The notes beneath the pieces were generated by a model that did not search any database, had not been told where the DNA came from, and saw nothing but the letters and a program-made list of their open reading frames with translations. DNA of 57,846 nucleotides from Spirogloea muscicola (taxonomy: Eukaryota > Streptophyta > Zygnematophyceae > Spirogloeales > Spirogloeaceae): contig WELB01000059.1 of assembly GCA_009602725.1 (NCBI GenBank), positions 562,112-619,957 of the forward strand, given 5' to 3'. Shown one piece after another: positions 55,740 through 57,846 of the stretch. The position numbers were made by a program, and so were the translations under genes. Numbering within the stretch: position 1 is the first letter of the stretch; every line of letters begins with the position of its first letter.

Positions 55740-55945
55740 TCAGAGGGGATTTTCGTGTATTCGAAACAAACAAAGGCCAAATGGCCAAGTACAAAGGCAA
55801 GGACATATAGTGCGTACTTCACATACAGCAGATTGACCCGCTCAGTAACCACGGGTCATTACATAAAGGTCGCTAGTCGATGCCTGAATACTAGTTGGCA
55901 GATACGAAGCCCTTCTGCCACCAACTAGAGCTCGCCCAGCTTTCT
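55740..55945 (-). mobile_element. Family-2 3' end fragment
   Basis: The complement contains ACCTTTATGTAATGACCCGT, GGTTACTGAGCGGGTCAATC, GCCTTTGTACTTGGCCATTT and GTTTGTTTCGAATACACGAA, i.e. the last codons, stop and full tail of family 2. Confidence 0.7.
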
Positions 55946-56875
55946 GGTGCAAAGGAAACGTATAAGGTCTGAAAGGGCCGTCTTAGTACCCCCAGCATTC
56001 AGATGAGCTGAGGGGAGGAAGAGAGAGTCGGAAGAGGGGACGCCGGTTGTGTAAAGCCAGCCTACAAAAGGCAGGGAGGGGCAGACTGGGGAGAGGGAGG
56101 AGAGAGGTGGAGGGAGGGAAGGACAGAGGGAGTGAGTGGGTGGGGAGCTCCGTAATCTTCTTCTCTTCGTCTACCACGGCCGAGCTGGAGCTGCAGAGCT
56201 CGCACCAGCAGCTTGCACTGAAGCCGGCGTCTGGAGCGCCTGACCCACTGGAGCGCCCAGCTTGGCGCAGCCGCTGGCCGGCCAAGGCATGAGGCTGCAC
56301 GGCTGCGACGGCGGTGGCGCTACCACTGGGCATGCAGCAGGCCCGCAGCCGTAGCGGCACCCGCGGCCGCCGACCCGTGGTACTGGCGCTCGCCAGCGAA
56401 CCTCCGGACATCGGCGGCGGCAGAACTCGCAGAAGGCGGCGGAGCTTCACGAAGAGGAAAAAGCCAGCGGCAGCGCTGCGCCTGCCGCCGCAGTTGCAAA
56501 GTGAGCAAAGCCAGGAGCCGGAGCCGCCTGCACCAAAGGAACCACCGGCGTGCTGCGCCGCTGCCGCCCTGACCCACATCCAAGTTCGCGCAGTGGCGCT
56601 CCTTGCCAACGGTGAGCTGGCCGATGACTTCGATTGATCTTCCCCCACCCGCTACTCCATGCTTTCCGTCACTGATTAATAGTACAGAATCAAACTCTCC
56701 CTTTCGTGCCTCTACTGCTGTATAAATAGAAGACAAGAATGGATGACCTCCTCCGGCATCGGCTGATCGGCTGACACATGCATGCGCTGCGGCGCATGCA
56801 TGCACAGGGCGAGGCGAGTGCAGTCACGACCTCGAGTCGAAGTCGCAGCTAGGAGGCGGACTGGCGTCTGCCAAC
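55946..56875. other. Upstream region of the coiled-coil gene
   Basis: Long open frames run on both strands: a 221-codon frame at complement 56648-55983 and 81- and 107-codon frames on the plus strand. They are Ser/Pro/Arg-rich, overlap one another and show no domain. GA/AG-rich sequence at 56060-56140 and an AT-richer TGTATAAATAGAAG at about 56718 look like promoter sequence for the gene starting at 56876. Confidence 0.45.
56717..56727 (+). promoter_or_regulatory. TATA-like box
   Basis: TGTATAAATAG lies about 150 bp upstream of the ATG at 56876 in the correct orientation. It is a plausible core promoter, from sequence only. Confidence 0.4.
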
Positions 56876-57846
56876 ATGCTGGCTGAGGGCGCGCCTGCGG
56901 AGGCAAGCCATGCCAATGGCGACGAAGTCGATGCCCACGATGGCAACGGCCTTGATGCGACGGTCAGTCACGTCGCCCAAGGCTTGAAGTCATCCGGCGT
57001 GGACGGCGGCAATGCTCTGGACCCCTCACCAGGCAAAGGCATGTCAGTGGCAGCGCCGATGCCCGGGCTCGTCGGAGCAATCGAGTTGGTGATCTCGACT
57101 GCCATCGAGCACCGCATCGATGATGCCCGCCGGCAGGCCGAGGATGTGCACCGGCAGCTGAAGGTGAGGCAGGCTGGCATGTTCCCCCCCCCTCTCCCTG
57201 TCCAGCTTCCTCTCTTTCCATTCAGCCCCTATCTTTCCTCCTTCCATCCCTTCCTCCTTCCCCTGGCTTCACCTCTCGATGGTACTGGACGGGTGCTGAT
57301 GCCGGCTCGGTCCTGGCTCAGGGAGCCGAGGCAGCGAGCCGCAAGAGGCAGCGCGAGCTCACGGAGCTGGAGGAGGAGCGGGACGCCGCGCGGCGGGAGC
57401 TTGAGCAGCTCCAGGAGGCCAAGGCACGGCTCGCCGCAGCGTGGGAGGAGCGGGCGCGCAGGGCCCGTGAGGAGGCTGCACAGGCAATGGCGCACAGCAA
57501 CTCAGTGCTTGAGCAGCTCGAGAACAGCTATAAGGTCACCGCACCCCATCTAGGACTGTAAGCGTCGCACTATTCTGCATAAGCATTTGCCCTGCTGCTG
57601 GCCTTCATGGAGCCTGCAGCTAGGAGTTGCGCTGCCAATCCTGCTGAGAGTGCCCAAGTGGCAGGCTGCACATTGCTTGCCGACATACAAGGGTCAGCTT
57701 ATGCTTCCCAAGTTGTAGTTGCAGAAGCGGAAGTCGGTGCTGGAGGAGGCAGGTGATAACGACCACAGGGCAGAGCTGCAGGACCGACTGGCCAGGTGAG
57801 ACAACTCGCAGCTCCTCCCTCCCTCCCTCCCTCCCTCCCTCCCTCC
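56876..57846 (+). CDS. Coiled-coil protein, 5' part
   Basis: Exons are 56876-57163, 57322-57534 and 57725-57795, and the gene continues beyond the window. The ATG has no in-frame competitor nearby and a TATA-like box upstream. Exon 1 is acidic and Gly/Asp/His-rich at first (ASHANGDEVDAHDGNGLDAT), then becomes helical (AIEHRIDDARRQAEDVHRQL). Exons 2 and 3 are almost pure charged heptads (LTELEEERDAARRELEQLQE, AKARLAAAWEERARRAREEA, ENSYK-KRKSVLEEAGDNDHR), so a long coiled coil is certain. No family is recognised. Possible roles are scaffold, tether or cytoskeletal linker. Exons 1 and 2 are both in phase 0. Confidence 0.7.
57809..57846. repeat. CTCC microsatellite at the window end
   Basis: Tetranucleotide CTCC/CCCT units lie directly after the splice donor of the third coiled-coil exon and run to the end of the window. 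Confidence 0.9.

Noticed and set aside
55983-56648. 221-codon minus-strand ORF
   Set aside because: Ser/Arg/Pro-rich low complexity, overlapping plus-strand frames, no domain or signal; GC-rich sequence gives long chance ORFs. Kept only as part of a region note.

Overview
The window is nuclear DNA from a member of the green lineage, most likely a unicellular green alga. The evidence is a set of plant-type genes with many short, GC-richer exons and clean GT-AG introns: inositol 3-kinase, an A1 aspartic protease, an EDR2-like PH-START-DUF1336 protein, an ABCG24/28-type half transporter, a neprosin and an HGA/NFG pseudokinase. A mitochondrial insertion carrying rps1 and trnC points the same way. 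No prokaryotic operon, CRISPR array or rRNA was seen. Exon borders were placed by hand from splice sites, reading-frame phase and family similarity. Most are mutually phase-consistent, but none is confirmed by transcripts.

Gene block 1 (1-11.1 kb): the 3' four exons of an inositol 3-kinase (+); a secreted leucine-rich-repeat protein with a glycosylation-rich linker and a DUF642-like C-terminal domain (-); and a secreted pepsin-like aspartic protease (-).

Repeat block 1 (11.1-28.5 kb): a graveyard of 3'-terminal fragments from two non-LTR retrotransposon families. Their C-termini carry a zinc knuckle and a restriction-like endonuclease. Also present are an inverted-repeat DNA transposon with a TA target duplication, minisatellites, a probable LTR-retrotransposon primer-binding site and an AT-rich mitochondrial insertion. 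About 30 copies of a short stem-loop module with a GGGCTGGC core recur here, in repeat block 2 and in intron 1 of the inositol kinase. The module is the 3' tail of family 1 and also occurs on its own.

Gene block 2 (28.6-50.8 kb) holds none of these stem-loops that I could find. It contains a pseudokinase (-) and an EDR2-like gene (+) that are head-to-head across a sequencing gap, then the ABC transporter (-) converging on the EDR2-like gene.

Repeat block 2 and end (50.8-57.8 kb): stem-loop modules, a five-exon neprosin gene (-), a long CT microsatellite, remnants of family 2, and the first three exons of a coiled-coil protein (+) running off the window.

The genes do not form a pathway. Several encode wall or secretory functions (LRR-DUF642, aspartic protease, neprosin, ABCG) and two are linked to lipid or inositol biology (inositol kinase, EDR2-like). 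The most distinctive content is the hairpin-tailed retroelement community and its nesting.
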